64,000 nucleotides of DNA from Thermovirga lienii DSM 17291 (GCA_000233775.1 CP003096.1:1700501-1764500), one strand, 5' to 3'; positions 42,401 through 52,892 are shown, counted from the first letter of the stretch. Numbers and translations: made by a program. The notes: generated by a model not told the origin, from the letters alone.

Positions 42401-42421
42401 CACAAAGAGGAGGTATTTGCT

Positions 42422-43909
42422 ATGGAAAGCATCTTTCATAATCTGTCCATTGGGCTGGACGCAGCTTTAACTCTCACCAACATAACATGGGTATTCATAG
42501 GCGGCCTTTTAGGGACAATCATAGGCATGCTCCCTGGACTGGGCCCCGCAACGGGGGTGGCCATCCTGATACCCATAAGTTACGGCATGAATCCCACGAC
42601 AGCCCTGATAACCATGGCTGCCATCTACTATGGAGCTATGTTCGGAGGTTCCCGTGCATCCATAATGATAAACACCCCAGGGGATGCCTCAGCAATCGTA
42701 TCCTGCTTCGACGGGTACCCCATGACGAAAAACGGAGAGGCGGGAAAAGCCCTTGCTATATCGGCAATAGCATCCTTCATCGGCGGCATAATAGGAATGA
42801 TCTTTTTGATCTTCCTGACCATGCCAGTGGCTAACGCTGCCCTCAAGTTTGGCCCAGCAGAGATGTTCTCGCTGATGATATTTGCCCTTACGGCGACAGT
42901 CACCTTGTCTCAGGGCAATATGCTAAAAGGGTTCATCGCAATGGCCTTCGGGTTCATGCTCAGCACTATAGGGATTGATCCACAAACGGGCATACTGCGG
43001 TTCACCTTTGTGTCAGAGCTGCAAGACGGAATAGACTTCCTGGTCGCCATGATAGGCCTTTATGCCGTAGCTGAGGTATTCAAAAACTATAGCAACCTAG
43101 ACGCCCATTACACCATAGACTCCAAAAGCATAGGAAGGGTTTGGGTACCTTGGGAAGACTTCAAAAAAACCATAAAACCAATACTCAGAAGCTCTCCGCT
43201 AGGATTTCTTATCGGTGTCCTTCCTGGCATGGGTGGAACGGTCGCAACCTTCGTGTCATATGCCCTTGAAAAGACATTGAGCAAACACCCGGAGAAATTT
43301 GGGAAAGGCGCCATAGAAGGGTTGGCGGCACCCGAAGCAGCAAATAACGCATCAAGCTGCGGAGCTTTCGTTCCTCTGCTTACCCTGGGCATACCAGGAA
43401 GCGGAACCACTGCAGTCATGCTGGGAGCCCTCATGATGCTGGGAGTGAGACCAGGTCCCATACTCTTCCAGATGCACCCCGAAATAGCATGGGGAGTCAT
43501 CGCATCCATGCTAATAGGAAACATTATGTTGGTACTCATAAATTTACCCCTCGCGGTTCCTCTGGTACAACTTCTAAAGATCCCTCAGAGGATAATGCTC
43601 CCCTTGATCCTGGGCATGGCCTTCATGGGAACCTATTTCCTAAATTACAGTTCCTTCGACTTCATACTGGTATCTGTCTTTGCCTTGACGGGATACCTGT
43701 TCTGGAAGCTCGAAATACCCATACCACCCCTTGTGCTGGCACTGATCTTGGGAGGTACCACAGAGCAATCCTTCAGAAACGCCATGACAATTGCAGGTAA
43801 CGATTTGATGTTTTTCGTGGAAAAGCCTATATCACTCACGCTGCTACTCCTTGCTGCAGCTTCGATAGTGTTCTCCATATACAAGCAAAGGAAAGTGGCG
43901 AAAAGCTAA
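42422..43909 (+). CDS. tctA: TctA-type large membrane subunit of tricarboxylate transporter
   Basis: 495 residues, about 12 membrane helices, with the family motifs 'GLLGTIIGMLPGLGPATGVAILIPISYGM', 'YYGAMFGGSRASIMINTPGDASAIVSCFDGYPM' and 'GAFVPLLTLGIPGSGTTAVMLGALMMLGVRPGP'. It is the permease of the binding-protein-dependent secondary tricarboxylate carrier. Start follows AAGAGGAGGTATTTGCT. Confidence 0.93.
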   Translation: MESIFHNLSIGLDAALTLTNITWVFIGGLLGTIIGMLPGLGPATGVAILIPISYGMNPTTALITMAAIYYGAMFGGSRASIMINTPGDASAIVSCFDGYPMTKNGEAGKALAISAIASFIGGIIGMIFLIFLTMPVANAALKFGPAEMFSLMIFALTATVTLSQGNMLKGFIAMAFGFMLSTIGIDPQTGILRFTFVSELQDGIDFLVAMIGLYAVAEVFKNYSNLDAHYTIDSKSIGRVWVPWEDFKKTIKPILRSSPLGFLIGVLPGMGGTVATFVSYALEKTLSKHPEKFGKGAIEGLAAPEAANNASSCGAFVPLLTLGIPGSGTTAVMLGALMMLGVRPGPILFQMHPEIAWGVIASMLIGNIMLVLINLPLAVPLVQLLKIPQRIMLPLILGMAFMGTYFLNYSSFDFILVSVFALTGYLFWKLEIPIPPLVLALILGGTTEQSFRNAMTIAGNDLMFFVEKPISLTLLLLAAASIVFSIYKQRKVAKS

Positions 43910-44051
43910 ATGAAGCTGACGAGATAAAGAAAAACAACGTTACCACGTGTATAATGCATAATATTAATTAAAATGTGGAATATATTTATTGTCTATGCTA
44001 TAAAATAACGCAATTTATATGTTTATTTTACACAATTTGGGGGTGGTTGGT

Positions 44052-45986
44052 TTGGGTTACACGGTTTTCGAGAAGGTCTTAAGGTCCCATATTGTATCGG
44101 GGGAACTCGTCCCAGGGAAACGAGTCAAGGTCAAAATTGACCAGACCCTGACCCAGGATGCCACTGGAACCATGGCGTACCTTCAATTTGAGGCTATGGG
44201 GCTTCCAAAAGTAAAGACGGAACTCTCGGTAAGCTACGTAGATCACAACATGATCCAAGGAGATTTTAAAAATCCCGACGACCACCGCTACCTGCAGGAC
44301 ATAGCGGCAAAGTACGGCATACTCTTTTCCAGGCCAGGTAATGGCATATGCCACCAGGTCCATTTGGAGCGATTCGCCGCCCCAGGGAAAACCCTCCTTG
44401 GAAGCGACTCCCATACTCCCACAGCCGGCGGCATAGGAATGGTAGCCATGGGTGCTGGCGGTTTGGACGTGGCCTTGGCTATGGCAGGAGAACCTTTCAC
44501 CATAACGATGCCCAAGATAGTAAGGGTTCTCTTGGCCGGAGAACTCCCACCCTTCGTGTCCGCCAAGGACGTGATCCTTGAAGTGCTTCGCCGTATCTCC
44601 GTCAAAGGCGGGGTGGGCAAGGTTCTGGAATACACCGGGCCTGGAGTGAAATCATTGAGCATACCTGATAGGGCCACCATAGCCAATATGGGTGCAGAAA
44701 CAGGCGCCACGACCTCTATATTTCCAAGCGACGAAGTGACCAGGCAGTGGCTCAGGGCCCAAGCAAGGGAACACCAATGGGTTCTCCTGGAGGCCGATGC
44801 TGATGCTTCGTGGAGTGAGACCATAGAAATAAACCTATCAGAGCTTACCCCCATGGTAGCTCAACCTTTTCAGCCGGATAACGTAGTCCCCATAGAGGAG
44901 CTGGAAGGAATTAAAGTCGACCAAGTTATGTTTGGCTCTTGCACCAACTCCTCTCTGCGTGACATTTTGTCCATCGCGCACATATTAGCGGGTAAAAGAG
45001 TTCATCCTTCCGTGGACGCAGGGATATCACCGGGCAGTAGGCAGGTTATGCTGGAAAGCTGCGCCTGTGGCGCCATGGACGAACTTATATCAGCAGGAGT
45101 AAGAATTTTGGAATCAAGTTGTGGAGCCTGCATAGGTATGGGTTTTGCACCACCGACGGAAGGAGTATCCTTAAGGACCATAAACCGCAACTTCTTTGGG
45201 CGGTGCGGCCACGCATCAGGCAAAGTCTTCCTTGTAAGCCCAGAGGTAGCGGCGGCTTCCGCTATAACCGGCAGGATAGCAGACCCACGAAAACTGGGCA
45301 TTGAACCCTTTGAGTTCCGGCAGCCTGAGCAGTTCATAATAGACGACAGCATGATCATAGCTCCCTCTGCCGAACCAGAAAAAATAGAAATCCGGAGAGG
45401 TCCCAACATTGCTCCACTACCTGAAATGCCGCCCCTTCCAGAAAGCATCGAAGGGGAGATCCTAATAAAGGTAGAGGACAACATAACCACTGACCACATA
45501 ATGCCTGCAGGCGCCAAGATACTGCCATTGCGATCCAACATACCTGAAATATCCAAGCACACCTTTGAGGTATTGGATCCAACGTTCTATCATAGAGCGA
45601 GGGAAAAAGGCGGAGGCTTCATAGTTGGCGGAGAAAATTACGGTCAAGGCTCAAGCAGGGAACACGCTGCCTTAGCCCCCCGATACCTGGGAATCAAGGC
45701 GGTAATAGCCAAAAGCTTTGCCCGAATCCACCTTGCAAATTTGGTGAACTTTGGAATTCTCCCTCTGTTGTTCCATAAGGCTGAGGACTACGAAAAGGTT
45801 GACCCCCAGGACGTGCTCCACATAGACGCTAGCACCATCACGACCGATGGCCCCTTTGAGGTGCATAACAGATCCAAGAACGGGTCCTTCCTCGTAACAT
45901 GCCCACTGTCTGAGGAGGACCTCACGATAGTCAAGATGGGTGGGAAACTCAACTACATAAAAGAAAAGAACAAGTCCAATGCCTAA
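44052..45986 (+). CDS. acnA: Aconitate hydratase
   Basis: About 644 residues. I prefer the TTG at 44052, five bases behind GGGGGTGG, since aconitases begin 'MGxTvfEKil..H'; the ATG at 44019 is possible. Cluster cysteines are in '[14 protein letters not shown]' and '[13 protein letters not shown]', and the swivel domain has '[12 protein letters not shown]'-type '[32 protein letters not shown]' and '[38 protein letters not shown]'. It interconverts citrate and isocitrate. The icd gene follows at once, with tctCBA upstream and citDEF downstream. Confidence 0.93.
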   Translation: MGYTVFEKVLRSHIVSGELVPGKRVKVKIDQTLTQDATGTMAYLQFEAMGLPKVKTELSVSYVDHNMIQGDFKNPDDHRYLQDIAAKYGILFSRPGNGICHQVHLERFAAPGKTLLGSDSHTPTAGGIGMVAMGAGGLDVALAMAGEPFTITMPKIVRVLLAGELPPFVSAKDVILEVLRRISVKGGVGKVLEYTGPGVKSLSIPDRATIANMGAETGATTSIFPSDEVTRQWLRAQAREHQWVLLEADADASWSETIEINLSELTPMVAQPFQPDNVVPIEELEGIKVDQVMFGSCTNSSLRDILSIAHILAGKRVHPSVDAGISPGSRQVMLESCACGAMDELISAGVRILESSCGACIGMGFAPPTEGVSLRTINRNFFGRCGHASGKVFLVSPEVAAASAITGRIADPRKLGIEPFEFRQPEQFIIDDSMIIAPSAEPEKIEIRRGPNIAPLPEMPPLPESIEGEILIKVEDNITTDHIMPAGAKILPLRSNIPEISKHTFEVLDPTFYHRAREKGGGFIVGGENYGQGSSREHAALAPRYLGIKAVIAKSFARIHLANLVNFGILPLLFHKAEDYEKVDPQDVLHIDASTITTDGPFEVHNRSKNGSFLVTCPLSEEDLTIVKMGGKLNYIKEKNKSNA

Positions 45987-46002
45987 GAGGAGGGAGATTG
46001 AA

Positions 46003-47265
46003 ATGACCAGCAAATTTCAAGGATTGAAACTACAGAAAATAAACTATCCCACTGAGGGAGAGGTAATAAAACGAGACGAAAAAGGCAAAATTAATGTCAA
46101 TTTCCCAGTTATTCCTTACATCGAAGGGGACGGCATAGGGCCAGACATAACCAAGGCCATGCAACTTGTAGTGGACACTGCCATAAAGAAGTGTTATGGA
46201 GATTCAAAGAAGATCCACTGGTGGGAAGTTTACGCCGGAGAGAAAAGTTATAACCTCTTCGGAGAGTGGATACCCGAGGACACCATGGAAGCCATCCGCT
46301 ATTTCAAGATAGCCATAAAAGGCCCCCTCACCACACCTGTAGGGGGAGGCATAAGGAGCCTGAACGTAACCTTCAGACAAAAACTGGATCTTTACGCCTG
46401 CGTGAGACCGGTGAGGCACTTTTCAGGAGTTCCCTCTCCCCTTAAAGAACCCAATAAGGTAGACATGGTGGTCTTTAGAGAGAACACAGAGGACGTCTAC
46501 GCCGGTATAGAATGGGAAGCCGAAAGCAAAGAGGCCTTAAAGGTCATAGATTTTTTGGAAAAGGAAATGGGCAAAAGCGTAAGGCCAGATTCAGGCATAG
46601 GGATAAAGCCCATATCCATAACTGGTACCAAGAGACTCATGCGAATGGCTCTGAAATACGCCATTGATAACGGCAAAAAGAGCGTCACCATAGTACATAA
46701 AGGAAACATAATGAAGTTCACCGAAGGTGCCTTCAGGAAGTGGTGTTACGAAACTGCATTGGAGGAATTCAGGGACTTCGTAATAACGGAGGAAGAACTT
46801 TTCAATGAGCACAGAGGCGAAGTTCCGGCAGGAAAGATAGTGATAAAGGACCGAATTGCTGACGCAATGTTCCAGCAGATACTGCTCAGACCGGAGGAGT
46901 ACCATGTGCTTGTGACTCCCAACTTGAACGGAGACTACCTCTCCGATGCTCTGGCAGCGGCGGTGGGAGGCCTGGGACTGGCTCCTGGAGCCAACATGAA
47001 CGACGAGATAGCTTTCTTTGAGGCCACTCACGGCACTGCTCCCAAATACGCTGGGCTGGACAAGGTCAACCCCGGCTCCATGATCCTCTCGGCTGTAATG
47101 ATGCTCCAACATCTGGGTTGGAACGAAGCAGCAGAACTGACGGTCAAAGCCATGGAAGAGACCATAAAATCAGGCATAGTGACCTATGACCTAGCACGCC
47201 AGATGGAAGGCTCAAAAGAAGTATCCTGTTCTGGCTTCGCAAAGGCAATATGCGAAAAAATGTAA
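46003..47265 (+). CDS. icd: Isocitrate dehydrogenase
   Basis: About 420 residues from the ATG at 46003 behind GGAGGGAGATTGAA; an ATG at 45979 overlaps acnA. Motifs: '[17 protein letters not shown]', '[38 protein letters not shown]', '[16 protein letters not shown]', '[16 protein letters not shown]', '[24 protein letters not shown]' and '[21 protein letters not shown]', as in the E. coli-type enzyme, probably NADP-dependent. It turns isocitrate into 2-oxoglutarate, giving glutamate carbon and NADPH. Confidence 0.94.
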   Translation: MTSKFQGLKLQKINYPTEGEVIKRDEKGKINVNFPVIPYIEGDGIGPDITKAMQLVVDTAIKKCYGDSKKIHWWEVYAGEKSYNLFGEWIPEDTMEAIRYFKIAIKGPLTTPVGGGIRSLNVTFRQKLDLYACVRPVRHFSGVPSPLKEPNKVDMVVFRENTEDVYAGIEWEAESKEALKVIDFLEKEMGKSVRPDSGIGIKPISITGTKRLMRMALKYAIDNGKKSVTIVHKGNIMKFTEGAFRKWCYETALEEFRDFVITEEELFNEHRGEVPAGKIVIKDRIADAMFQQILLRPEEYHVLVTPNLNGDYLSDALAAAVGGLGLAPGANMNDEIAFFEATHGTAPKYAGLDKVNPGSMILSAVMMLQHLGWNEAAELTVKAMEETIKSGIVTYDLARQMEGSKEVSCSGFAKAICEKM

Positions 47266-47283
47266 TCGACGGGAAGTGGTTGA

Positions 47284-47583
47284 ATGGAACGAAAAGACAC
47301 CCCTAATAGCGTTACTGCTCAGTCAGGAACCCTTGAATCCTCGGATTGCTTGGTGACTTGTTCGTTACAGGATCACCTTGAAATAGAGTACAAAGGACCT
47401 GACAAGGCAGATCTGTTAAGGGAAAGAGCAGAACAAATTGTAAGAGAAGCTGTCTTAAAGTACAAACTCAAGGGGGCTTATGTAACCATACAAGACAACG
47501 GGGCCCTAGCCATAACAATGAGAGCCCGTATTGAGACGGCCATAGAAAGATGTCTGGGGGAAAACGACCATGAAGGGCGCTAG
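47284..47583 (+). CDS. citD: Citrate lyase acyl carrier protein (gamma subunit)
   Basis: 99 residues, normal for CitD. The prosthetic-group Ser lies in 'QSGTLESSDCLVTC', the family motif that receives phosphoribosyl-dephospho-CoA, and the end 'VTIQDNGALAITMRARIETAIER' is also conserved. It carries the acetyl/citryl thioester. It overlaps citE by 14 bp. The attachment and acetylation genes (citC, citX, citG) are not in this window. Confidence 0.92.
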   Translation: MERKDTPNSVTAQSGTLESSDCLVTCSLQDHLEIEYKGPDKADLLRERAEQIVREAVLKYKLKGAYVTIQDNGALAITMRARIETAIERCLGENDHEGR

Positions 47584-48490
47584 GATTTATCGAAGTGCAC
47601 TATACATCCCTGGCAACAATCCTGGAATGATCCAGCACTGCCCTTACTTTGGCGCAGATTCTGTGATACTAGACCTGGAGGATGCCGTCGCGACTACGGA
47701 AAAAGACGCCGCCAGAAAGCTGGTTTCTCTTTTCCTTGAAGCTTTGGATTTTAGTGATACCGGGGTCGCAGTAAGGGTAAACGGTGCTCATACTCCATAT
47801 TTTGAAAAGGACCTCTGGGCAGTGGTTCCCAAGGCCCCCGATGCGCTGAGGATCCCCAAATGTGAGTCACCGCAGGACATCAAGGCAGCTGACGATATGA
47901 TAACTGAGATCGAAATCCAATGTGGGATCCCCAAAGGAAAGGTTAAAATTCACGCCATGATAGAATCGGCCCTTGGCGTGGAAAGAGCTTACGAAATAGC
48001 ACAGGCAAGCTCCAGGGTAGAAGCCTTGACCTTGGGAGGACAAGATCTTCTGGCAGATTATGGGGTCCAGAAGACCAAAGAGGGGCACGAACTATTCTAT
48101 CCCAGAACCCGTGTGGTATCAGCGGCGAAAGCCTCTGGCCTCTTGGCTTTCGACACTGTATGGGCGGACATATCCGACCTTGAAGGATTGAAAAAGGAGA
48201 GCAAGATGATCTGCGAGCTGGGCTTCACCGGCAAGGCAGCCATACACCCTTCCCAGGTACCGATCATCCATGACGCCTTCAAGCCCGACTGCAAGGAAGT
48301 GCAGAAAGCCAGAAGAATAGTTGAATCATCCAAACGGGCCCTGTCTTTGGGTATTGGAGTGTTCTCCGTGGATGGACGCATGGTTGACGCTCCTGTAATA
48401 AAAAGGGCTGAACATCTGCTCAAATTGGCCGAACTATATCCAGAGTTTCGCTCAAATGAAAGCCAAGGGGGGCGATGTGACCGTGTCTAG
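47570..48490 (+). CDS. citE: Citrate lyase beta subunit (citryl-ACP lyase)
   Basis: 306 residues, TIM-barrel. 'RSALYIPGNNPGMIQHCPYFGADSVILDLEDAVATTEKDAAR', 'VRVNG', 'IHAMIESALGVERAYEIA', 'LTLGGQDLLADYGVQKT' and 'FTGKAAIHPSQVPIIHDAF' are the usual CitE motifs with Mg-binding acidic residues. It splits citryl-ACP into oxaloacetate and acetyl-ACP. It overlaps citD and citF. Confidence 0.93.
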   Translation: MKGARIYRSALYIPGNNPGMIQHCPYFGADSVILDLEDAVATTEKDAARKLVSLFLEALDFSDTGVAVRVNGAHTPYFEKDLWAVVPKAPDALRIPKCESPQDIKAADDMITEIEIQCGIPKGKVKIHAMIESALGVERAYEIAQASSRVEALTLGGQDLLADYGVQKTKEGHELFYPRTRVVSAAKASGLLAFDTVWADISDLEGLKKESKMICELGFTGKAAIHPSQVPIIHDAFKPDCKEVQKARRIVESSKRALSLGIGVFSVDGRMVDAPVIKRAEHLLKLAELYPEFRSNESQGGRCDRV

Positions 48491-50048
48491 AATCATGAAC
48501 GCCAAGGGAAGAACAGTGCCCACTAGACTCTTCGGCTGGGAGAAGGCCTTTGAACCCTATCAAGGCCCCTTCACCATCGTGGAGAAAAAGCCCATTCGCA
48601 AGAGGGCATCTGCCCCCATGAGGGGATACCTCCCCGGGAGAAACAAGGTGGCAGAGAGCCTTAAAAAGGCCATAGAAGCATCTGGGCTGTCCGACGGCAT
48701 GACCATATCCTTCCACCACCACCTCCGAAACGGCGATGCGGTCCTGCCTATGGTGCTTGATGTAATAGCCTCCATGGGCATAAAAAACCTGACCCTGGCC
48801 CCCAGCTCTCTCACAGACGCCCATCAGTGCGTGGTAGACCACATTCGTTCCGGAGTAATTTCGAGGATCACTACCTCAGGACTTAGAGGCAAGCTAGGAG
48901 AGGCCATATCCTATGGAGAGCTTCCGTGCCCTGTGATAATTCGAAGTCACGGCGGCAGGGCTAGAGCCATAGAGGAAGGTTCCATCAACATAGATGTGGC
49001 ATTCATAGCAGCGCCTTCTGCCGACAGGGAGGGAAACGTCACGGGAGCAATGGGACCGGAAGGCTGCGGTTCCTTGGGGTATGCCATGGTGGATGCCAAA
49101 TACGCAAGGCATGTAATCGCCATAACCGACAACCTAGTACCCTACCCGCTGGTTCCCAAGATCTCCATACCCCAAAACCAGGTGGATCAAGTAGTCGTAG
49201 TGGATAAGATCGGCGATTCAACCAAGATAGCTACTGGCGCTGCAAGGATCACCAAAAACCCGGTGGATCTCAGGATAGCTAAAAATGCTTTCGATCTGAT
49301 ATGCGCCTCAGGCCTTCTCGAAGAGGGTTTTTCCTTTCAGGTCGGAGTTGGAGGCGCTAGTCTGGCTGTTGCATCCTTCTTGAGAGAATACATGATCGAG
49401 AAGAACATAAAAGGTGGCTTCGGATTAGGGGGCATAGGTGGCTACATGGTTGAGCTTTTGAGGGAAGGGTTGTTCGAGGCCCTTTTCGACGTCCAAAGCT
49501 TCGATGCAAGCGTAACAGAGTCCATACTCAATAATCCTCTTCACATTGAGATAGATCAGTCCCAGTACGCCAACCCCTTCGTGGATTGCATGGTAAACCT
49601 CCTGGACGTGGTGGCCCTGGCGGCCCTGGACGTGGACGTAGATTTCAACGTCAACGTCCTCACAGGCAACGATGGAATAATAAGGGGAGCATCGGGAGGG
49701 CATTGCGACACCGCCGCTGGGGCTAAGCTGGCCGTAGTTTTGGCCCCTTCGTTCAGAGGCGGGATCCCAACGATCAAAGATAGGGTGCAAACCATTGTGA
49801 CCCCCGGAGAGACAGTAGACGCGATAGTAACCGAAAGAGGCATATGCATAAACCCAAGACGAGAGGACCTGCTGGAAAGAGCCTTAAAAGCCAACCTCCC
49901 AGTGAAGGACATAGGCAAACTCAAGGAGGAAGTTGAGAGGCTCACAGGCAAACCTAAGACACCGGAGTTTGACGAAGAAAAGATAGTAGCTGTCGTAGAG
50001 TACAGGGATGGCACCCTGATAGATTCCGTATACGCCCGCAAAAGGTGA
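48477..50048 (+). CDS. citF: Citrate lyase alpha subunit (citrate:acetyl-ACP transferase)
   Basis: About 523 residues. A GTG at 48477, six bases behind AAGGGGGG, looks better than the ATG at 48456, which has no ribosome site; both lie in citE. 'RSHGGRARAIEEGSINIDVAFIAAPSADREGNVTGAMGPEGCGSLGYAMVDA', 'GVGGASLAVASFL' and 'GASGGHCDTAAGAKLAVVLAPSFRGGIPTI' are typical of CitF. It exchanges acetate for citrate on the acyl carrier protein. With citDE it gives the complete catalytic citrate lyase. Confidence 0.93.
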   Translation: MTVSRIMNAKGRTVPTRLFGWEKAFEPYQGPFTIVEKKPIRKRASAPMRGYLPGRNKVAESLKKAIEASGLSDGMTISFHHHLRNGDAVLPMVLDVIASMGIKNLTLAPSSLTDAHQCVVDHIRSGVISRITTSGLRGKLGEAISYGELPCPVIIRSHGGRARAIEEGSINIDVAFIAAPSADREGNVTGAMGPEGCGSLGYAMVDAKYARHVIAITDNLVPYPLVPKISIPQNQVDQVVVVDKIGDSTKIATGAARITKNPVDLRIAKNAFDLICASGLLEEGFSFQVGVGGASLAVASFLREYMIEKNIKGGFGLGGIGGYMVELLREGLFEALFDVQSFDASVTESILNNPLHIEIDQSQYANPFVDCMVNLLDVVALAALDVDVDFNVNVLTGNDGIIRGASGGHCDTAAGAKLAVVLAPSFRGGIPTIKDRVQTIVTPGETVDAIVTERGICINPRREDLLERALKANLPVKDIGKLKEEVERLTGKPKTPEFDEEKIVAVVEYRDGTLIDSVYARKR

Positions 50049-50056
50049 AGCCTTCA

Positions 50057-50098
50057 CCAAAGTTAAGGGGGCGGGAATTCCCGCCCCCTTAACTTTGG
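50057..50098. terminator. 42-bp perfect palindrome between citF and cold-shock gene
   Basis: The palindrome is centred on GAATTC at 50075-50080, with arms reading CCAAAGTTAAGGGGGCGG on the left and its exact complement on the right. It can form a long GC-rich hairpin in transcripts from both sides. There is no real T-run, so termination may depend on the hairpin's strength or another factor. Confidence 0.7.
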
Positions 50099-50129
50099 TC
50101 TGCATTACTGAACGAAAACTGGATTTATG

Positions 50130-50327
50130 TTAAACCCTATGTACATTCGCCGCCTGCGGACCCTTTTCCCCCTGGACTACCTCAAACTCAACCCTCTGAC
50201 CTTCGCTAAGGGTCTTAAAGCCATCCATCTGGATCGCGCTGAAATGAACAAATACGTCGTTTCCTTCGTCGCTCGTGATGAACCCATAACCCTTAGACTC
50301 GTTGAACCACTTGACTGTTCCTTGCAT
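50130..50327 (-). CDS. Cold-shock domain protein (CspA family)
   Basis: About 65 residues: [32 protein letters not shown] carries both RNA-binding motifs (KGYGFI, VFVHF). The ATG at 50327 gives the standard family start; a TTG two codons upstream (50333), five bases from AGGAGG, could be used as well. It binds single-stranded RNA and DNA and melts RNA structure. Convergent with citF. Confidence 0.95.
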   Translation of the reverse strand: MQGTVKWFNESKGYGFITSDEGNDVFVHFSAIQMDGFKTLSEGQRVEFEVVQGEKGPQAANVHRV

Positions 50328-50471
50328 TTCCAATACTGCCTCCTAACATAAAAATACGCCGATGTGCACTATCGACATGGAAACATTAATATAAAACAAG
50401 CACCTTTGTCAATGGACTACAACAAACTTTGCATGCTATCATTGCAAATAACTCAGAACAGGGGGGATAAC

Positions 50472-51233
50472 ATGAAAAAATATCTTAGGTTTCTGCTTGA
50501 CGGAAAGGTAAAGGAAGCTATAAGCCCCGATGGTAAGAACGTCTATGCCCTTGAAGGCAACATATTTGGAGATCACAAAATGGGCGAACTCCTATGCCAA
50601 GTGGATGACATCCAAACATGGCTACCTCCCACAAACCCTACGAAGGTCGTGGCGGTAGGGCTGAACTACAGGGATCACGCAGAGGAAACAGGATACCCCA
50701 TACCTAAGGAACCCTTGCTATTTCTCAAGCCCTCCACCTGCGTGATAGGCCACAAGCAAACTGTGGTACTACCAGAAATGTCCAAAAGGGTAGACTATGA
50801 GGCGGAACTTGCCATAGTGATATCCAAGACCACCAAGGCCATAGAACCCAAGGAGGCAATGGATCATATCCTTGGATACAGCTGCTTCAACGACGTGACC
50901 GCAAGAGACCTTCAAAGCTCTGACGGCCAGTGGACCAGATCCAAGTCTTTCGACACCTTTGGCCCCTATGGCCCTTGGGTGGAAATGGAAATAGACCCGT
51001 CCAATCTAGATATTCAAATGATCAAAAACGGCAATGTGGTTCAAAGTTCTAATACAAGACACTTCATCTTCTCCGTCCCGGAACTTGTTAGCTACATATC
51101 CCAGGTCATGACCCTACTCCCAGGAGACGTGATAATAACAGGAACTCCTTCAGGTATAGGGCCCGTAGAACGTGGCGACGTAATGGAGGTCTATGTAGAA
51201 GAAATTGGAAGGCTTATAAACTTCGTCAGTTGA
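50472..51233 (+). CDS. Fumarylacetoacetate hydrolase (FAH) family protein
   Basis: About 253 residues from the ATG at 50472, behind GGGGGGATAAC; the frame to 50364 has no ribosome site. Motifs: 'KVVAVGLNYRDHAEETGYPIPKEPLLFLKPSTCVIG', 'VDYEAELAIVISKTTK', 'GYSCFNDVTARDLQ' and 'LLPGDVIITGTPSGIGPVERGD'. The Glu/Glu/Asp metal ligands of the family are in 'YEAEL'-type and 'NDVTARD' motifs. Such enzymes hydrolyse or decarboxylate 2,4-dioxo acids (acylpyruvase, oxaloacetate decarboxylase). Oxaloacetate decarboxylation would fit the neighbouring citrate lyase genes, but this is inference. Confidence 0.88.
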   Translation: MKKYLRFLLDGKVKEAISPDGKNVYALEGNIFGDHKMGELLCQVDDIQTWLPPTNPTKVVAVGLNYRDHAEETGYPIPKEPLLFLKPSTCVIGHKQTVVLPEMSKRVDYEAELAIVISKTTKAIEPKEAMDHILGYSCFNDVTARDLQSSDGQWTRSKSFDTFGPYGPWVEMEIDPSNLDIQMIKNGNVVQSSNTRHFIFSVPELVSYISQVMTLLPGDVIITGTPSGIGPVERGDVMEVYVEEIGRLINFVS

Positions 51234-51308
51234 AAAGTCTAGAATACTTTAACTTGTGATAAAATTGAGCCAAAACCTTAGGCAACTAGGTAAAGTGAGG
51301 TCCTATAA

Positions 51309-52892
51309 ATGAGCATGACCCTGCCCCACAGCGAAAACAGTAAGCCCTATAGATCTTATGTATCGAGCAAGTCAAGTGATTACTGGAAGGCTTTTGAAGA
51401 TGTTACAAGCATAATGCAAGCTATGGTACACGGTAAGGATTTCCAGCCTTCCATGATTGAACTGCTTGAAAAAACTGGGCGTTTCCTTGGAGCGGAGAGG
51501 GCTTATCTTTTTTCTTACGATACACACACAAACACAGTATCGTGTATAAGCGAATGGACCGCTTCGGAAGTCCCTCCACAAAAAAGCAGGTTACAGAATG
51601 TTGAAATAACCCCCTACACCTGGGGTTTAGAGCAAATGGAGAAATTAGAATCGGCAGGGGAAATATTCTTATTCAGCACCTCAGAGTTTTCAAGACTCGC
51701 AAAAAAAGATGCAGAAAGCATGAAAAGATTGCTCGCCCATGACACAAAATCCTTAATAGTTGCAAAAGTGGGAAGCAAAACCACTTTAGGCTACATTGCC
51801 TTTTCCTTTATAGAACGAACCAAAGAAGAACTCCAACGGGAAGAAATAGAGCTACTTGCACACGTTAAAAACCTGGCAGAATGTGCTCTAACCTTTAACG
51901 CAACGAAAGATCAAGTTTACAAGAGGGGGCGAAGGCTTGAAACAATAGTGAACAACGCAAACCTTCTAGTTTGTTGTTTTGATAAGGACGGTAAGTTTAC
52001 ATACGTGAACGACGCTTACTGTGAATACTTTGGCATAAAAAAAGATGAAATATTAGGGATAAACGCATTCAACATCATAAGGAACGAGAAAGCAAGACAA
52101 CAAGTGATAGCCAATTTCCTGTCCCTTACACCATCAAACCCTACGATAACCCACGAATACCGGATGCGCCTGAAAGACGGATCCTTGAGATGGCACAAGT
52201 GGATTGACACTGCACTTTTCGATGAACAAGGTAACGTACTAGAGTACCAATCCATAGGGGTGGACATAACAGAAGAGGTAATTGCCCGGCAAAACCTTGC
52301 CAAGGCACTTGAAAAACTTCATCGAACCTATGAAAGAACCATAGAGGCCATGGGTAAAATATTAGAAATCAAGGATCCCTACACTGCATCCCACCAGAAG
52401 AAGGTCGCCCTAATATCAGAAAGCATAGCCAAAGAAATGGGGCTTGGAAAGGAAGAGACAGAACTGATATACCTGGGAGCATTGGTCCACGACATAGGTA
52501 AAATATACATCCCTTCCGAGCTTCTGAGCTAGCCAGGAAAGCTTTCAGAATTGGAGTTTCAATTAATTAAAGACCATACCACCAAGGGGGAAGAGATTTT
52601 ACGCCCTATATCAGAGGATTTACCCATATGGGAAGTGGCTTTATATCACCACGAAAGGATGGATGGAAGCGGTTACCCTCATGGCCTAAAGGGCAAAAAC
52701 ATACCCTTGAGCGCAAGGATCGTGGCCGTGGCGGACGTGGTGGACGCAATGTCGTCCCACCGCCCATACCGTGCAGCCTTCTCTATTGAGCACGCAATTG
52801 AAGAGCTCAAGCAAAATGCAGGTACCAAATACGATCCAGAAGTAGTCAAGATTTTTATAAAACTCTTCGAAGAGGGCAGGCTCCCTCTATAA
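51309..52892 (+). pseudogene. GAF-PAS-HD-GYP c-di-GMP phosphodiesterase gene interrupted by one in-frame TAG
   Basis: One frame of 528 codons is broken only by TAG at 52530-52532 (codon 408). Upstream: a GAF-like region (about 25-195), a PAS domain (about 208-325, 'ANLLVCCFDKDGKFTYVNDAYCEYFGI') and the HD half 'TASHQKKVALISESIAKEMGLGKEE...LGALVHDIGKIYIPSELLS'. Downstream, in the same frame: 'PGKLSELEFQLIKDHTTKGEEIL', 'YHHERMDGSGYPHGLKGKNIPLSARIVAVADVVDAMSSHRPYR', with the GYP motif. In HD-GYP proteins the stopped position is normally Lys ('LSKPGKLS'), one base from AAG. Either a recent nonsense mutation, a read-through amber codon, or two polypeptides. A TTG at 52551 could restart, but I see no ribosome site. 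Confidence 0.8.

Noticed and set aside
52551-52892. A separate small HD-GYP half-protein starting at TTG 52551
   Set aside because: It is in frame with the preceding ORF after one TAG, lacks a ribosome site and is half a domain; it is treated as the 3' part of one interrupted gene.
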